DNA from: Candidatus Acetothermia bacterium | Lineage (GTDB): Bacteria > Bipolaricaulota > Bipolaricaulia > RBG-16-55-9 > DRXL01 | NCBI GenBank assembly: GCA_016179105.1 | Contig: JACOSB010000067.1 | Coordinates: 1 to 32,878, forward strand | Direction of reading: 5' to 3' | DNA length: 32,878 nt | Shown: positions 15,970-23,979 of the stretch, one piece after another | How positions within the stretch are numbered: the stretch's first letter is position 1 | How the letters are laid out: every line of letters starts with the position of its first letter | Made by a program: the position numbers and the translations under genes | Notes under the pieces: model-generated | What the model was told of the DNA's origin: nothing | Databases searched by the model: none | What the model saw: the letters and a program-made list of their open reading frames with translations, nothing else

Positions 15970-16146
15970 GCGTCTCAGCCCAGCGTGATGCCTCCGTTCA
16001 TTTTTTTCTTTTCACCCCTCTCCCGAATAAATCTCTGTAAGAGTCGCGGCTGGCTGGGCAGCCTCGCTGTAGCGATCTTCCAAGGCCTTCCATCCAATTT
16101 TGTTACTATCAAAGTAACTTATATTTTTTGTATACAAAGTATCACG

Positions 16147-16176
16147 TTTATACCACAGATTGGAGTCATTTGTCAA
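16147..16176 (-). promoter_or_regulatory. Sigma70-type promoter of the 940-aa secreted protein gene
   Basis: Minus-strand TTGACA (16171-16176), 18-bp spacer, TATAAA (16147-16152). Transcription would start near 16140, giving a leader of about 195 nt before the ATG at 15942. The leader holds a GTTACT/AGTAAC hairpin (16102-16118) and a GGGC/GCCC hairpin near 15970-15985. Confidence 0.7.
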
Positions 16177-16218
16177 GTTTGGGAGAAATTCGCTGGTGTT
16201 CTGAGAAAAAGCGAATAC

Positions 16219-16833
16219 TTAAAGCTCCACCCGACTTAGGAGCTGGCCGAAAAGCTCGCGCGCGCGGGCCCTTGTCTCTTCAGGAGTGCCTGAGGCGTCT
16301 AGGACAAAATCAGCCTGGGCGATCTGTTCTTCCAACGAGAGACGAGCGTGAACTTTTTGCGAGGCTTCTTGGTGAGAAAGATTATTTCTCTCCATCAATC
16401 GCTGAATTTGCTTTTCAGGGCTGACTTTCACGAGCACGATGTAATCGTAAACATCTCTGACAGCATACGCAGATTCTAATAAGAGCGCGGCTTCGATCAA
16501 GAGCAACTTGGTGCCCTGGGCACGGTGCTGCTCTGCAATCTCTTGCACTCTCGCCCCGACGGCGGGATGCACGACGCGATTCAGAAATTGTCTAGCCTCT
16601 TCGTCGCTGAACACAATCTGTCCCAACTGCTTGCGGTCGATCTCGCCATCGCTCGCGAGAATTTTTTTGCCGAAACGCTCGACGAGTTGTGCGTACACCG
16701 GAGTATTTTTTTTATATGTCTCCCAGGCGATCTTGTCGGCGTCGATGACCGTCACGCCCGGCAGCTTTGCTGCTTCTTGGGCGATCAAGCTTTTTCCCGT
16801 GGCGATGCCGCCGGCCAAACCTACGATAAGCAT
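16219..16833 (-). CDS. coaE: Dephospho-CoA kinase
   Basis: A 204-residue CoaE that phosphorylates the 3'-OH of dephospho-CoA, the last step of CoA synthesis in the cytosol. It has the P-loop GGIATGKS (residues 8-15), 'VIDADKIAWE' with the substrate-contacting Asp, the 'VVHPAVGARV' lid region and 'LLLIEAALLLES'. Length and layout are standard. The SD is weak (GAG before ATG). It lies upstream of, and on the same strand as, the 940-aa gene, which has its own promoter in the gap. High confidence. Confidence 0.97.
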   Translation of the reverse strand: MLIVGLAGGIATGKSLIAQEAAKLPGVTVIDADKIAWETYKKNTPVYAQLVERFGKKILASDGEIDRKQLGQIVFSDEEARQFLNRVVHPAVGARVQEIAEQHRAQGTKLLLIEAALLLESAYAVRDVYDYIVLVKVSPEKQIQRLMERNNLSHQEASQKVHARLSLEEQIAQADFVLDASGTPEETRARARELFGQLLSRVEL

Positions 16834-16956
16834 AATCTCAGTCTAACAAGAAAGCGCTTGGCACGACAGCGCGATATGCCTCCCGGAAGTTCACCAGCGT
16901 TGGGTCGTACTATCTCGTGATACGCGCCGGCGCAGTTCGAAAGGGAGTTTTGAATC

Positions 16957-18447
16957 ATGGGAATCCATCAACACATTGCAAGGCGTCGTTTCTTAAAGCA
17001 TCTGGGAATTGGAGCAGTCGCTGTTGTAGCTGTAGGCGCTGGAGTCGGCGGGTATTTTCTGTATCGCCAGAATGAAATCTCAGCAACAGAAGGACTAGAT
17101 GCTCCGATCGTCGAGAGCAAGATCGGAGCGCTTGAGCAGATCAACGCCGCGGCTTTATCCAAAGAATTAGAATCGCAAACGTTTGTCACGTCCGCGGGAC
17201 GTGGGGGATGGCGCGTTCAAATTCCAGGGAATCGTCCGCTCGCGACGCCCGCCGTCTCCGACGGTCTCGTTTTTATCGGGGGCGGCTACGGGAGCCATGA
17301 GTTCTACGCATTCGATGCTAACAATGGAAAAGTAGCGTGGCAACTCAGGACAAAAGACGACGGCCCGACGGCCGCTGTCGTCTTCGATGAGCGCGTCTGT
17401 TTTAACACTGAATCTTGCACGCTCTATGTGTGCAGAAAACGCACCGGAGAGATCGTCTGGGACAAATGGCTCGGAGACCCGTTGATGAACCAGCCGGCGG
17501 TCGCGCGCGTGAATGGACGAGCGCTGATTTTTATGGCGTACCCCGGACAGGGCGGGCATCGCTTGATCGCGCTGGAGTTAGAAAAGGGAAAGACCGTTTG
17601 GGATCAGCCGATCGACTCGGATTTAATTTCTGCTCCGGTGATAAGCAATGGCTCCGTCTACGCATCGGCAATGAGCGGGATCGTTTATCGCTTTAGCGCT
17701 CTGGATGGAAAACTTTTAGAAGAGCGCAAGCTGAACGCAACCTCCGCTCCGTGGGTCGACCACGGCGAAATTCACGTCAGTAACCGTCAAATTGTCAAAG
17801 ACAAGAATCTCCCCCAAGAGAGTCTAACCGTGTACAGTCCTGGGCGAGAAGAAGAACGTCAAACGGGATTGAATCTCGAGGCTAAGTATTTGGATGCGAA
17901 GTCTCAAGGACGCCTTTATCAAGCGTTCAAAGATCACGACAGCTCGGTCGGGTTTGGCAATGCTCCGTCGGCGGCTCAGCTCGACAAGGCAAAAGTCAAT
18001 CTGGGCGGACAAGCGACGACGGTGATCGGTGGCTGGTCCTATCAAGGCGCGCGGCCTGTCGTTGCCGAGGGCCGAATCTATAACGTTCTCGGAGACACTT
18101 TTCAAAGCGTCGATCGAATTTCGGGCAAGACGCGTTGGGCCATGAAATATGCATCGGGCTCGGGTGAAGATCGCGCGTTCGCGCCGCCCGCGGTCGTCGG
18201 CCAGAAAATTTACACCGGCTCGCTCGACGGGCAGTTCATCGCGTTGCGCACTAAAGACGGAAAAATCGATTGGGGCGTAGAGCTCGGAGAGCCTCTGCTC
18301 TTCCAGCCGGCCATTGCCAGCGGCAGAGTCTTTATCGCCACACAGAATGGAAAACTATATAGTTTCGATGCCAAAGACCTCAAAGCCGACGGCTGGCTGA
18401 TGTGGGGCGGCGGGCCGGGGCACAACGGTCCGACTGACTCCAAATAA
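16957..18447 (+). CDS. Tat-exported PQQ-type beta-propeller protein
   Basis: A 496-residue protein whose N-terminus ARRRFLKHLGIG (residues 8-19) fits the twin-arginine consensus (R-R-x-F-L-K) before a hydrophobic stretch (~18-37), so it is exported by Tat or held in the membrane. The body has PQQ-repeat strands: 'YAFDANNGKVAWQL', 'VCRKRTGEIVW', 'ALELEKGKTVWDQ', 'DRISGKTRWAM', 'ALRTKDGKIDWG', making a seven- or eight-bladed propeller. No Cys-Cys or haem motif of true quinoprotein dehydrogenases is seen, so a BamB-like scaffold or a cofactor-free propeller is possible. The start is ATG, seven bases after GGGAG. Confidence 0.85.
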   Translation: MGIHQHIARRRFLKHLGIGAVAVVAVGAGVGGYFLYRQNEISATEGLDAPIVESKIGALEQINAAALSKELESQTFVTSAGRGGWRVQIPGNRPLATPAVSDGLVFIGGGYGSHEFYAFDANNGKVAWQLRTKDDGPTAAVVFDERVCFNTESCTLYVCRKRTGEIVWDKWLGDPLMNQPAVARVNGRALIFMAYPGQGGHRLIALELEKGKTVWDQPIDSDLISAPVISNGSVYASAMSGIVYRFSALDGKLLEERKLNATSAPWVDHGEIHVSNRQIVKDKNLPQESLTVYSPGREEERQTGLNLEAKYLDAKSQGRLYQAFKDHDSSVGFGNAPSAAQLDKAKVNLGGQATTVIGGWSYQGARPVVAEGRIYNVLGDTFQSVDRISGKTRWAMKYASGSGEDRAFAPPAVVGQKIYTGSLDGQFIALRTKDGKIDWGVELGEPLLFQPAIASGRVFIATQNGKLYSFDAKDLKADGWLMWGGGPGHNGPTDSK

Positions 18448-18452
18448 TTTTC

Positions 18453-18514
18453 AGGGCAAAGCACTCACTCAGAAACTCTAGAACAATAGGGAAGAGTGGG
18501 CAGTGCTTTGCCCT
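18453..18514 (+). terminator. Long hairpin after the PQQ-propeller gene
   Basis: AGGGCAAAGCACT (18453-18465) is perfectly inverted at 18502-18514. A nested CACTC/GAGTG pair (18466-18470, 18494-18498) lies inside, and T-containing bases follow. It starts a few bases after the stop codon, so it is probably the terminator. It could alternatively be a mobile palindromic repeat. Confidence 0.6.
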
Positions 18515-18567
18515 TTCATTTCAAGTCTTTTGAATGCCAGAAAAATAATCTTTAGAATTGCAAAATC

Positions 18568-19035
18568 ATGCCCGAGTGGAACGAGATTTTGCAGGTGATT
18601 GCGATTGCCGCCGCGCCGCTCAGCGAACGCGGGGCCATCCCCATCGCTCTCACCGTATACGAGATGGACCCGGCGTCTGCCTATATCTGGAGCGTGCTCG
18701 GGAATTTCTTACCGGTGCCGTTCTTACTCGCAGGGCTTGGCTGGTTCATCAATTTCTTGAGTCGCTGGAATTGGGTCAAGCGAGCGATGCACTGGTGGTT
18801 CGACCGAACACAGCGGCGCAAGCGAGCTCTGATCGAGCGTTGGGGCGCTCTTGGGCTGGTCATCTTTGTAGCAGTTCCCTTGCCCTTCACAGGGCCTTGG
18901 TCGGGGGCTTTGGTGGCTTATCTCTTCGGGATTCCCTTCAAATACGCGCTTCCGCTCATCGGGCTGGGAATACTGATCTATGGATTCTTGGTGCTTGGGG
19001 TATCTCTCGGCGTGATCCATTGGTTCAAGCTCTGA
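18568..19035 (+). CDS. Small multidrug export family membrane protein (COG2426/PF06695 type)
   Basis: A 155-residue membrane protein. It has the family opening 'AIAAAPLSERGAIPIAL' and two re-entrant-like hydrophobic regions, with 'ERGAIP' early and 'FVAVPLPFTGPWSGALVAYLFG' later. These two motifs are conserved in the COG2426 family, of which some members were linked to drug export; the true substrate is unknown. Four or so membrane segments are at ~5-25, 38-65, 90-115 and 120-150. The SD is weak, and the start was chosen at the first ATG consistent with the family. It lies alone between two hairpins. Confidence 0.85.
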   Translation: MPEWNEILQVIAIAAAPLSERGAIPIALTVYEMDPASAYIWSVLGNFLPVPFLLAGLGWFINFLSRWNWVKRAMHWWFDRTQRRKRALIERWGALGLVIFVAVPLPFTGPWSGALVAYLFGIPFKYALPLIGLGILIYGFLVLGVSLGVIHWFKL

Positions 19036-19405
19036 CGCGTGCGTTAGAGAACTGTATTAGGTGGAAATTTCGTTCAAAGCAACGGGCACCCAATTTTCAC
19101 GTTTCTTCCACTTTTCTTCCATTCTTTCGTCACTTTCTCGGTAGTACGATAGAGCATCGTACAGGAAGGATTGACAGTAAATACATTACGAGCAGCAAGC
19201 ACTCTGGAATGAAAATCTCGGAGGGAAAAGGGGAGCACGATCCAGAGGGTGAGGTGGCTGGTCGTAATTTAAAGTAGCTACACCCAACCAGCGAGAGGGC
19301 CGTCTGAGGTGCGCTGCCCACTGGCCTCAGGCGGTCTCCTCTTTTTGAGGACATCTACTAAAACTGCCAAGTCGCCAAGAAAATCTAGAGGTCTTTAGCA
19401 GGCTC
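19036..19405 (+). ncRNA. 370-bp stretch with a possible small RNA and a terminator
   Basis: No protein gene is convincing here. From about 19170 the plus strand holds successive hairpins: CTCTGGA/TCCAGAG (19202-19208 with 19241-19247), GCTGGT/ACCAGC (around 19257-19292), and GGCCGTCTGAGG/CCTCAGGCGGTC (19298-19309 with 19325-19336), followed by TTTTT at 19342-19346. A 7-bp inverted repeat GTACGAT-n5-ATCGTAC sits at 19144-19162, and TTGACA occurs at 19171-19176 but lacks a good -10. No plus-strand gene follows for 1.5 kb, so an independent small RNA is plausible. I could not match 6S, SRP, tmRNA or RNase P. Confidence 0.4.
19298..19346 (+). terminator. Intrinsic terminator in the gap before the LiaF-like gene
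   Basis: A 12-bp stem with G-U pairs (19298-19309 with 19325-19336) is followed by TCCTCTTTTT. It is the clear 3' end of a plus-strand transcript whose gene is not obvious. Confidence 0.75.
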
Positions 19406-19912
19406 TTACTGCCTCTGCATCGACCTGACCATGGGCCAAAGAATGAGCCCAAGCCCTAGGACAATCAAGAGGACCGGCCAGAGCGGTCGCCCCCAAAAGC
19501 CTCCCAAGAAGGACCCGAAAATCAAGAAGAGCACCGCGCTGATCACGAGCAAATGTCCGCCCCTGCGGACAGATCCCTGGAGCGAGTCTCCGCTCAAAAC
19601 TCCAGATAAGATGAAGCCAGCGCCGACAAAGCCGGGAATGAGCGTCCACGCGTAAGCCCAGCTCTCAAAATTGTCAGTCGCGTTCTGCCAGTAGAGCAAG
19701 CCCCCGATGCCACCGACAATACACGCCGGAATCGCGAGCGCCGAGATCCCGGTCAATAGGGCAGCTACTAAGAGCGCAGCTCCCACCCCGATGACGATGA
19801 GAGGCCACCAACGATCGTCAAATCCGGGGATATAGCGGTCTACCAAGAACCAGCTGCCCATCAAAACCAGAAGAAGGCCAGTGATGATGCTCGACCTGCG
19901 GTTGTATTCCAT
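19406..19912 (-). CDS. LiaF/DUF5668-like multi-pass membrane protein
   Basis: A 168-residue membrane protein with hydrophobic segments at ~9-24, 35-70, 92-110, 120-136 and 142-162. The opening 'SSIITGLLLVLMGSWFLVDRYIPGF...WWPLIVIGVGA' is typical of the LiaI/LiaF-like and DUF5668 membrane region, often found with cell-envelope stress systems or as small membrane proteins of unknown role. The SD GGAGG lies six bases before ATG. Its upstream neighbour, the SDR gene, is 25 nt away on the same strand, so co-transcription is likely. Function is not known from sequence. Confidence 0.7.
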   Translation of the reverse strand: MEYNRRSSIITGLLLVLMGSWFLVDRYIPGFDDRWWPLIVIGVGAALLVAALLTGISALAIPACIVGGIGGLLYWQNATDNFESWAYAWTLIPGFVGAGFILSGVLSGDSLQGSVRRGGHLLVISAVLFLIFGSFLGGFWGRPLWPVLLIVLGLGLILWPMVRSMQRQ

Positions 19913-19937
19913 ACAAAACCTCCATTGCTCCAGAAGA

Positions 19938-20753
19938 CTAACGAAAGACTGCCCGACGTATTATCCCATTGAACGCGCGATCTGGCAAGATTCTTCTCAG
20001 AAAGAGCAACAATCCAGCCGTGCTACCGACAGGATAACGAAGTCTCCACGAATTGTCCGTCGCCGCTCTGTAAATAACCTTAGCGACGGCTTCGGGGGAA
20101 GCGCCCTTCACGCCCGATTCTTGCATGTTCGGCATGGCTCGCGTGATCAACTCATCATAGGCTTCCAGCTCGGGTTTATTCATAATGACCATCGAGCGGC
20201 TATAGAAGTCAGTTCTGATGGGGCCGGGCTCGACAAGCTTCACTCGGATACCGAGAGGCTTGAGCTCAAACAAAAGAGATTCAGAAAATCCCTCGACCGC
20301 CCATTTGGTCGCGTGATAGAGGCTGTAGAAAGGGAAAGTAATGCGGCCACCCATCGAAGTGACGTTGATGATCGTCCCGTTTTTCGTTTCTCGAAAATAG
20401 GGCAAGATCGCGCGCGTGACTTCCGTGACGCCGAAGAGGTTGGTCGCAAATTGCCGTTCGATCTGTTCGGGCGTGGAAGCCTCGAACGGGCCAATCAGAG
20501 CGTAACCCGCGTTATTCACTACCACATCGACAGACTTGAAATGAGCCAGCGTATCGTCGATCGCTTTTGGGATAGACGATAGGTTGGTAACATCCAGACG
20601 CGCACACAAAACGTTGGGCAGTTTTGAAAGTTCAGTCTCTTTCTCAGGCGAACGCATCGTGGCTGCGACGTTCCAGCCTTGTTTTTGGAACAAGAGTGCG
20701 GTCGCTCTGCCAATACCCGACGAGGCTCCTGTGATCAGTACGGTTTTACTCAT
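19938..20753 (-). CDS. Short-chain dehydrogenase/reductase
   Basis: A 271-residue classical SDR. It has the NAD(P)-binding TGASSGIG (residues 8-15), NNAG, the catalytic Ser in 'NVTSMGG' and the Y-x3-K motif in 'YHATK'. Then comes 'EPGPIRTDF', as in the sterol/retinol-type SDRs. The 'R' after the first beta strand region ('TMRSPEK') suggests NADP preference. Substrate unknown. A perfect 15-bp palindrome overlaps the -10 of its promoter, so it is likely repressed by a palindrome-binding regulator. It is followed by the LiaF-like gene after 25 nt. Confidence 0.93.
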   Translation of the reverse strand: MSKTVLITGASSGIGRATALLFQKQGWNVAATMRSPEKETELSKLPNVLCARLDVTNLSSIPKAIDDTLAHFKSVDVVVNNAGYALIGPFEASTPEQIERQFATNLFGVTEVTRAILPYFRETKNGTIINVTSMGGRITFPFYSLYHATKWAVEGFSESLLFELKPLGIRVKLVEPGPIRTDFYSRSMVIMNKPELEAYDELITRAMPNMQESGVKGASPEAVAKVIYRAATDNSWRLRYPVGSTAGLLLFLRRILPDRAFNGIIRRAVFR

Positions 20754-20785
20754 GGTTCTCTCTTTCTCGTGAGGTGCAAAGATGC

Positions 20786-20824
20786 TATAGTGGCACTATA
20801 ACATAAATCGCGTTGGCTTGTGAA
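20786..20824 (-). promoter_or_regulatory. SDR promoter with a palindromic operator over the -10
   Basis: Minus-strand TTCACA (20819-20824), 18-bp spacer, TATAGT (20795-20800). The perfect palindrome TATAGTG-G-CACTATA spans 20786-20800, covering the -10 and the start-proximal bases. No regulator is adjacent. Confidence 0.6.
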
Positions 20825-20887
20825 ACGGATATGAAAATTTCTTGGCGCGCTTGGCGGTTCTTTTAGGAAAGCGAGGGGGCGATCGCG

Positions 20888-21382
20888 ATGCAGCCCTTGG
20901 TGGGCGTCATTATGGGATCAAAGTCAGATTGGAAGATGCTCGGATATGCTGCCAAAACTTTGGAAGAGTTGAAAGTGCCCTTTGAAGTGAAAATCGTCTC
21001 GGCACATCGAACGCCGGATTTGCTCTTTGAGTATGCTGACTCGGCCGAGCGTCGCGGGCTTGAAGTAATCATCGCTGGAGCGGGCGGCGCCGCGCATCTG
21101 CCGGGGATGACGGCGTCCAAAACCATTTTGCCCGTGCTCGGCGTGCCGATAGAGTCCAAAGCGCTTCATGGAATTGACTCTTTGCTCTCGATCGTGCAGA
21201 TGCCCGCCGGAGTGCCCGTGGGCACGCTCGCGATCGGCCGCGCCGGAGCGGTAAACGCAGCACTATTGGCGACCGCGATCTTGGCCAACAAACACCCAGA
21301 ATTTCGCGAGGCACTGAAGCGCTATCGCACGGCTCAGACGCAGTCCGTGCTCGATCACCCCGACCCGCGAGAGAAGCCATGA
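20888..21382 (+). CDS. purE: N5-carboxyaminoimidazole ribonucleotide mutase, class I
   Basis: A 164-residue PurE that converts N5-CAIR to CAIR in purine synthesis in the cytosol. It begins '[14 protein letters not shown]' and has '[17 protein letters not shown]' with the catalytic His, '[14 protein letters not shown]' and '[30 protein letters not shown]', all standard for class I. The ATG follows GAGGGGG. Its stop overlaps the start of purK by 4 nt (ATGA), the usual purEK arrangement. Confidence 0.97.
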   Translation: MQPLVGVIMGSKSDWKMLGYAAKTLEELKVPFEVKIVSAHRTPDLLFEYADSAERRGLEVIIAGAGGAAHLPGMTASKTILPVLGVPIESKALHGIDSLLSIVQMPAGVPVGTLAIGRAGAVNAALLATAILANKHPEFREALKRYRTAQTQSVLDHPDPREKP

Positions 21383-22473
21383 AGATCGGGGTCTTGGGCG
21401 GCGGGCAGCTTGGGTGGATGCTCGCGCTCGCGGGTTTTCCGTTAGGGCTTCAGTTTAGATTCTTCGCTACTTCGCCCGAGGCTCCCTCGGGACAATTGGC
21501 TGAGCTGGTCGTTGGCTCCTACGAAGATACGAATGCGCTCGATCACTTCGCCGAGGGACTCGATCTTGTCACTTATGAATTCGAGAATGTCCCTGTGGCT
21601 TCAGTACGCTTTTTGGCAGAAAAAATTTCTGTCTACCCGCCACCGAAAGCGCTCGAAGTCTCGCAAGATAGATTCATCGAGAAAAATTTTTTCCAGCGCT
21701 TGAAGATTCCTACGCCTCGCTTTGCTCATGTAAACACACAAGCTGATTTTGAAGACGCTCTTCAAGAAGTAAACTTACCCGCGGTGCTCAAAACACGGCG
21801 CATGGGCTATGACGGTAAGAGACAGTTTGTGTTGCGAGACCCAAAAGATATAGAACTAGCATGAAAGGCTTTGAATACGTCGGCGCTGATCTTGGAAGAA
21901 TTCGTGCCTTTCGAGCGTGAGTTTTCGATCTTGGTGGTGCGAAGCAGAGACGGACAGACGGCGTTCTACCCTCTGGTGGAGAATCATCACCGTAAAGGAA
22001 TCTTGCGGCTCTCGCTGGCACCAGATCCACAGCTCACGGCCGAGCTACAAACGCAAGCCGAATATTATGCGACGAGCGTGCTCGAAGCACTCGACTATGT
22101 CGGCGTGCTCGCGATCGAATTTTTTCAATTCAACGGGAAATTGCTCGCGAACGAGATGGCTCCAAGAGTTCATAACTCGGGCCACTGGACAATCGAAGGC
22201 GCCAAGACGAGTCAGTTCGAAAATCATCTGAGAGCAATTGTTGGTTTCCCGCTGGGTTCAACCGAACCCCTTGGTCATTCTGCCATGCTCAATCTCATCG
22301 GTACGATTCCTGGCACTACAAAGATTCTCTCTATGCCGGGAGCGCATTTGCATCTGTATGGCAAACCGCCTCGCCCCGGACGCAAGTTAGGCCACGTGAC
22401 TCTATGTGCTCCAACCCGAGAAGAACTTGAAGCACAACTTGAAGAGATCAAGGCTCTCGTGAGCAGTCTGTAA
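21379..22473 (+). pseudogene. purK: N5-CAIR synthetase, interrupted by an in-frame TGA
   Basis: The frame reads as one PurK of ~364 codons if the TGA at 21862-21864 is ignored. The first part (161 aa) has the ATP-grasp opening 'IGVLGGGQLGWMLA' and 'LKTRRMGYDGKRQFVL'. The second continues 'ILEEFVPFEREFSILVVR' and 'ALDYVGVLAIEFF...LLANEMAPRVHNSGHWTIEGAKTSQFE', including the metal/ATP-site residues. The stop falls in '..IELA-stop-KALNTSA', where homologues have Trp (AW), so TGG to TGA is a one-base change. Other genes here use TGG for Trp and end in TGA, so general recoding is unlikely. A true nonsense allele, a read error or stop readthrough are the options. Confidence 0.9.
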
Positions 22474-22474
22474 C

Positions 22475-22957
22475 TTAGCGATAGTTCTCCATATCTCCCC
22501 ACATTGTCTGCAAATAACAAAGCTGGCCCCAGTGATAGGACATATGCACGATCGAGGCCATGACCAGCCGAGCCATCTCATCTTGTTGCAAGAGCTCTAT
22601 GGGTATGGACTCGACCAATTCAGCCACTTTTTGTCCGCTGGTGCGCAAGGCTTCAAGCGCCATTTCGTAATTGGTCGTTTCTGCCTGGATGTGCTTACGT
22701 TCCTCTTCTGAGAGCAACGAGGGCGAGAGCGGCTTTCTCTCACTGAGAGAGTGAATCAAGATATGATTGCCTTCAACAATGTGCCTCAACATCTCGTGTG
22801 CGGATTTGACATGCTCGCTCTGAGGCTTCCAGTCGAATCGCTCGGCGGGTATATGCTTCGCTGTCTTGTAAAAGCGATCGACGACGAACTGAACGTGACG
22901 GCTATCAAATTCCCTTGGGTCAATCGTTGCTTGCTGCGATTGAAGAGTTTTGCTCAT
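22475..22957 (-). CDS. DinB-fold (DinB_2/YfiT-like) putative metal-dependent protein
   Basis: A 160-residue four-helix-bundle protein of the DinB superfamily. 'SAHEMLRHIVEGNH' and 'HMSYHWGQLCYLQTMW' carry the three His positions that bind metal in this family. The family includes thiol transferases for low-molecular-weight thiols and many of unknown role. It lies 25 nt downstream of the ArsR-SRPBCC gene on the same strand, behind AAGGGGG as SD, so it is probably co-transcribed. The name should not be confused with DNA polymerase IV. Confidence 0.85.
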   Translation of the reverse strand: MSKTLQSQQATIDPREFDSRHVQFVVDRFYKTAKHIPAERFDWKPQSEHVKSAHEMLRHIVEGNHILIHSLSERKPLSPSLLSEEERKHIQAETTNYEMALEALRTSGQKVAELVESIPIELLQQDEMARLVMASIVHMSYHWGQLCYLQTMWGDMENYR

Positions 22958-22982
22958 AATGTTTCCCCCTTTGATGGATGAG

Positions 22983-23780
22983 TTATCGCGCGATGCCAGA
23001 GCGAATGCCCTTCTCGACGAACTCTTTGAGACGTTTGCCTAATAGATCCTGCCAACCCGCACTGTAGCCCTTCTGTTTTTGTTCGTTAACCTCCCCAACC
23101 GCTCGATGCGAAAGTTTTACAAGGGTCGCTTTGCCCTTCGCTTCGAGCGCGATGCAGGCAATCCCCTGCACCGCTCCGCTCATGCCGATTGGACCCGTCA
23201 ACTCTAGAATCTCGTTTTGTTTGAGCTGTGTGACTGTGGCCCAGAGCGCGCCTTGCCCGCTCCCCCAATCTTCGTAAAAGCGTCCACCAAGCTTGGGTTC
23301 GAGAATAATGGTCTTGGCAGTCTCGGAGATCTGGTACGGAGCTCCCCACCAGGCCGCTACGTCCTTGGTCAGTGCCTCGAAGACTCGATTGGGCGTTGCG
23401 TCAATCTGCACTTCCTGCTCGATGTGAAACTTTTCCATCGAAAATTCCTTTCTTTCGCTAGGCTTGGATTCTGTGACACGCTTTAGTTTTAAGAGTGCTC
23501 CTGCCCATTCGGATTCGTACTTGCTCACCCAACGCTCATAGATCTGTCGCAAGGGCACCGCGTTCAGATGGTTCCAGCGTTGTCTCCCGTCGCGGCGCAC
23601 GACGACGAGCTTGACTGCTTCTAAAACTCTCAAATGCTTCATCACGGCGAAGCGCGAGAGTTTTTCAAAAGCCGCGCACAGCTCGCCCGTCGTTTGAGGT
23701 CTCTCTTTCAAGAGATCGAGCAGCTCCCGCCGGGTCGGGTCCGAGAGCGCTTTCCACACCAGAAGATCCTTCATTTCCAT
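22983..23780 (-). CDS. ArsR-type regulator fused to SRPBCC/AHSA1 ligand-binding domain
   Basis: A 265-residue fusion. Residues ~1-90 are an ArsR winged helix ('WKALSDPTRRELLDLLKERPQTTGELCAAFEKLSRFAVMKHLRVLEAVKLV'). Residues ~115-265 are an AHSA1/SRPBCC domain ('FHIEQEVQIDATPNRVFEALTKDVAAWWG', then 'LGGRFYEDWG'). Such pairs usually occur as separate adjacent genes; here they are joined by a short linker. It probably senses a hydrophobic ligand and controls its own operon. The promoter -10 lies about 11 nt from the ATG and no SD is seen, so the mRNA appears leaderless. Confidence 0.9.
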   Translation of the reverse strand: MEMKDLLVWKALSDPTRRELLDLLKERPQTTGELCAAFEKLSRFAVMKHLRVLEAVKLVVVRRDGRQRWNHLNAVPLRQIYERWVSKYESEWAGALLKLKRVTESKPSERKEFSMEKFHIEQEVQIDATPNRVFEALTKDVAAWWGAPYQISETAKTIILEPKLGGRFYEDWGSGQGALWATVTQLKQNEILELTGPIGMSGAVQGIACIALEAKGKATLVKLSHRAVGEVNEQKQKGYSAGWQDLLGKRLKEFVEKGIRSGIAR

Positions 23781-23790
23781 ATGTGACTAA

Positions 23791-23819
23791 ATGATAACAT
23801 ATTATTGAGAGTTTGTCAA
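23791..23819 (-). promoter_or_regulatory. Promoter of the ArsR-SRPBCC operon, apparently leaderless
   Basis: TTGACA (23814-23819 on the minus strand), 17-bp spacer, TATCAT (23791-23796). The start would fall near 23784, about four bases before the ATG at 23778-23780, and no SD is visible. Autoregulation by the encoded ArsR domain is likely. Confidence 0.65.
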
Positions 23820-23979
23820 GTCCTTGAGTTGAGCGCATACTTTCGTCGTTGGTAATGGAGAAAACACTAGGGGACAGCTGTTATTGTGAGGTACTAAGAA
23901 AACGGCTAAGCTTTGGTAGATCAATACTCGGGGCTGAGTTTTAGTTCTTGAACGAAGTCGTGAAGGAGAAGGAGGATAT

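Noticed and set aside
18558..19277. 239-aa plus frame overlapping the small multidrug export gene
   Set aside because: The overlapping 155-aa frame has membrane segments and family motifs; this one has none and is Arg-rich.
19209..19277. 22-codon peptide in the RNA candidate
   Set aside because: No good SD and no conservation evidence; kept only as a possible leader peptide in the RNA finding.
19170..19346. 6S, SRP or tmRNA gene
   Set aside because: The conserved core sequences and shapes of these RNAs are not visible.
21862..21864. General recoding of UGA as Trp
   Set aside because: Many genes here end in TGA and use TGG for Trp, so a genome-wide code change is not supported.
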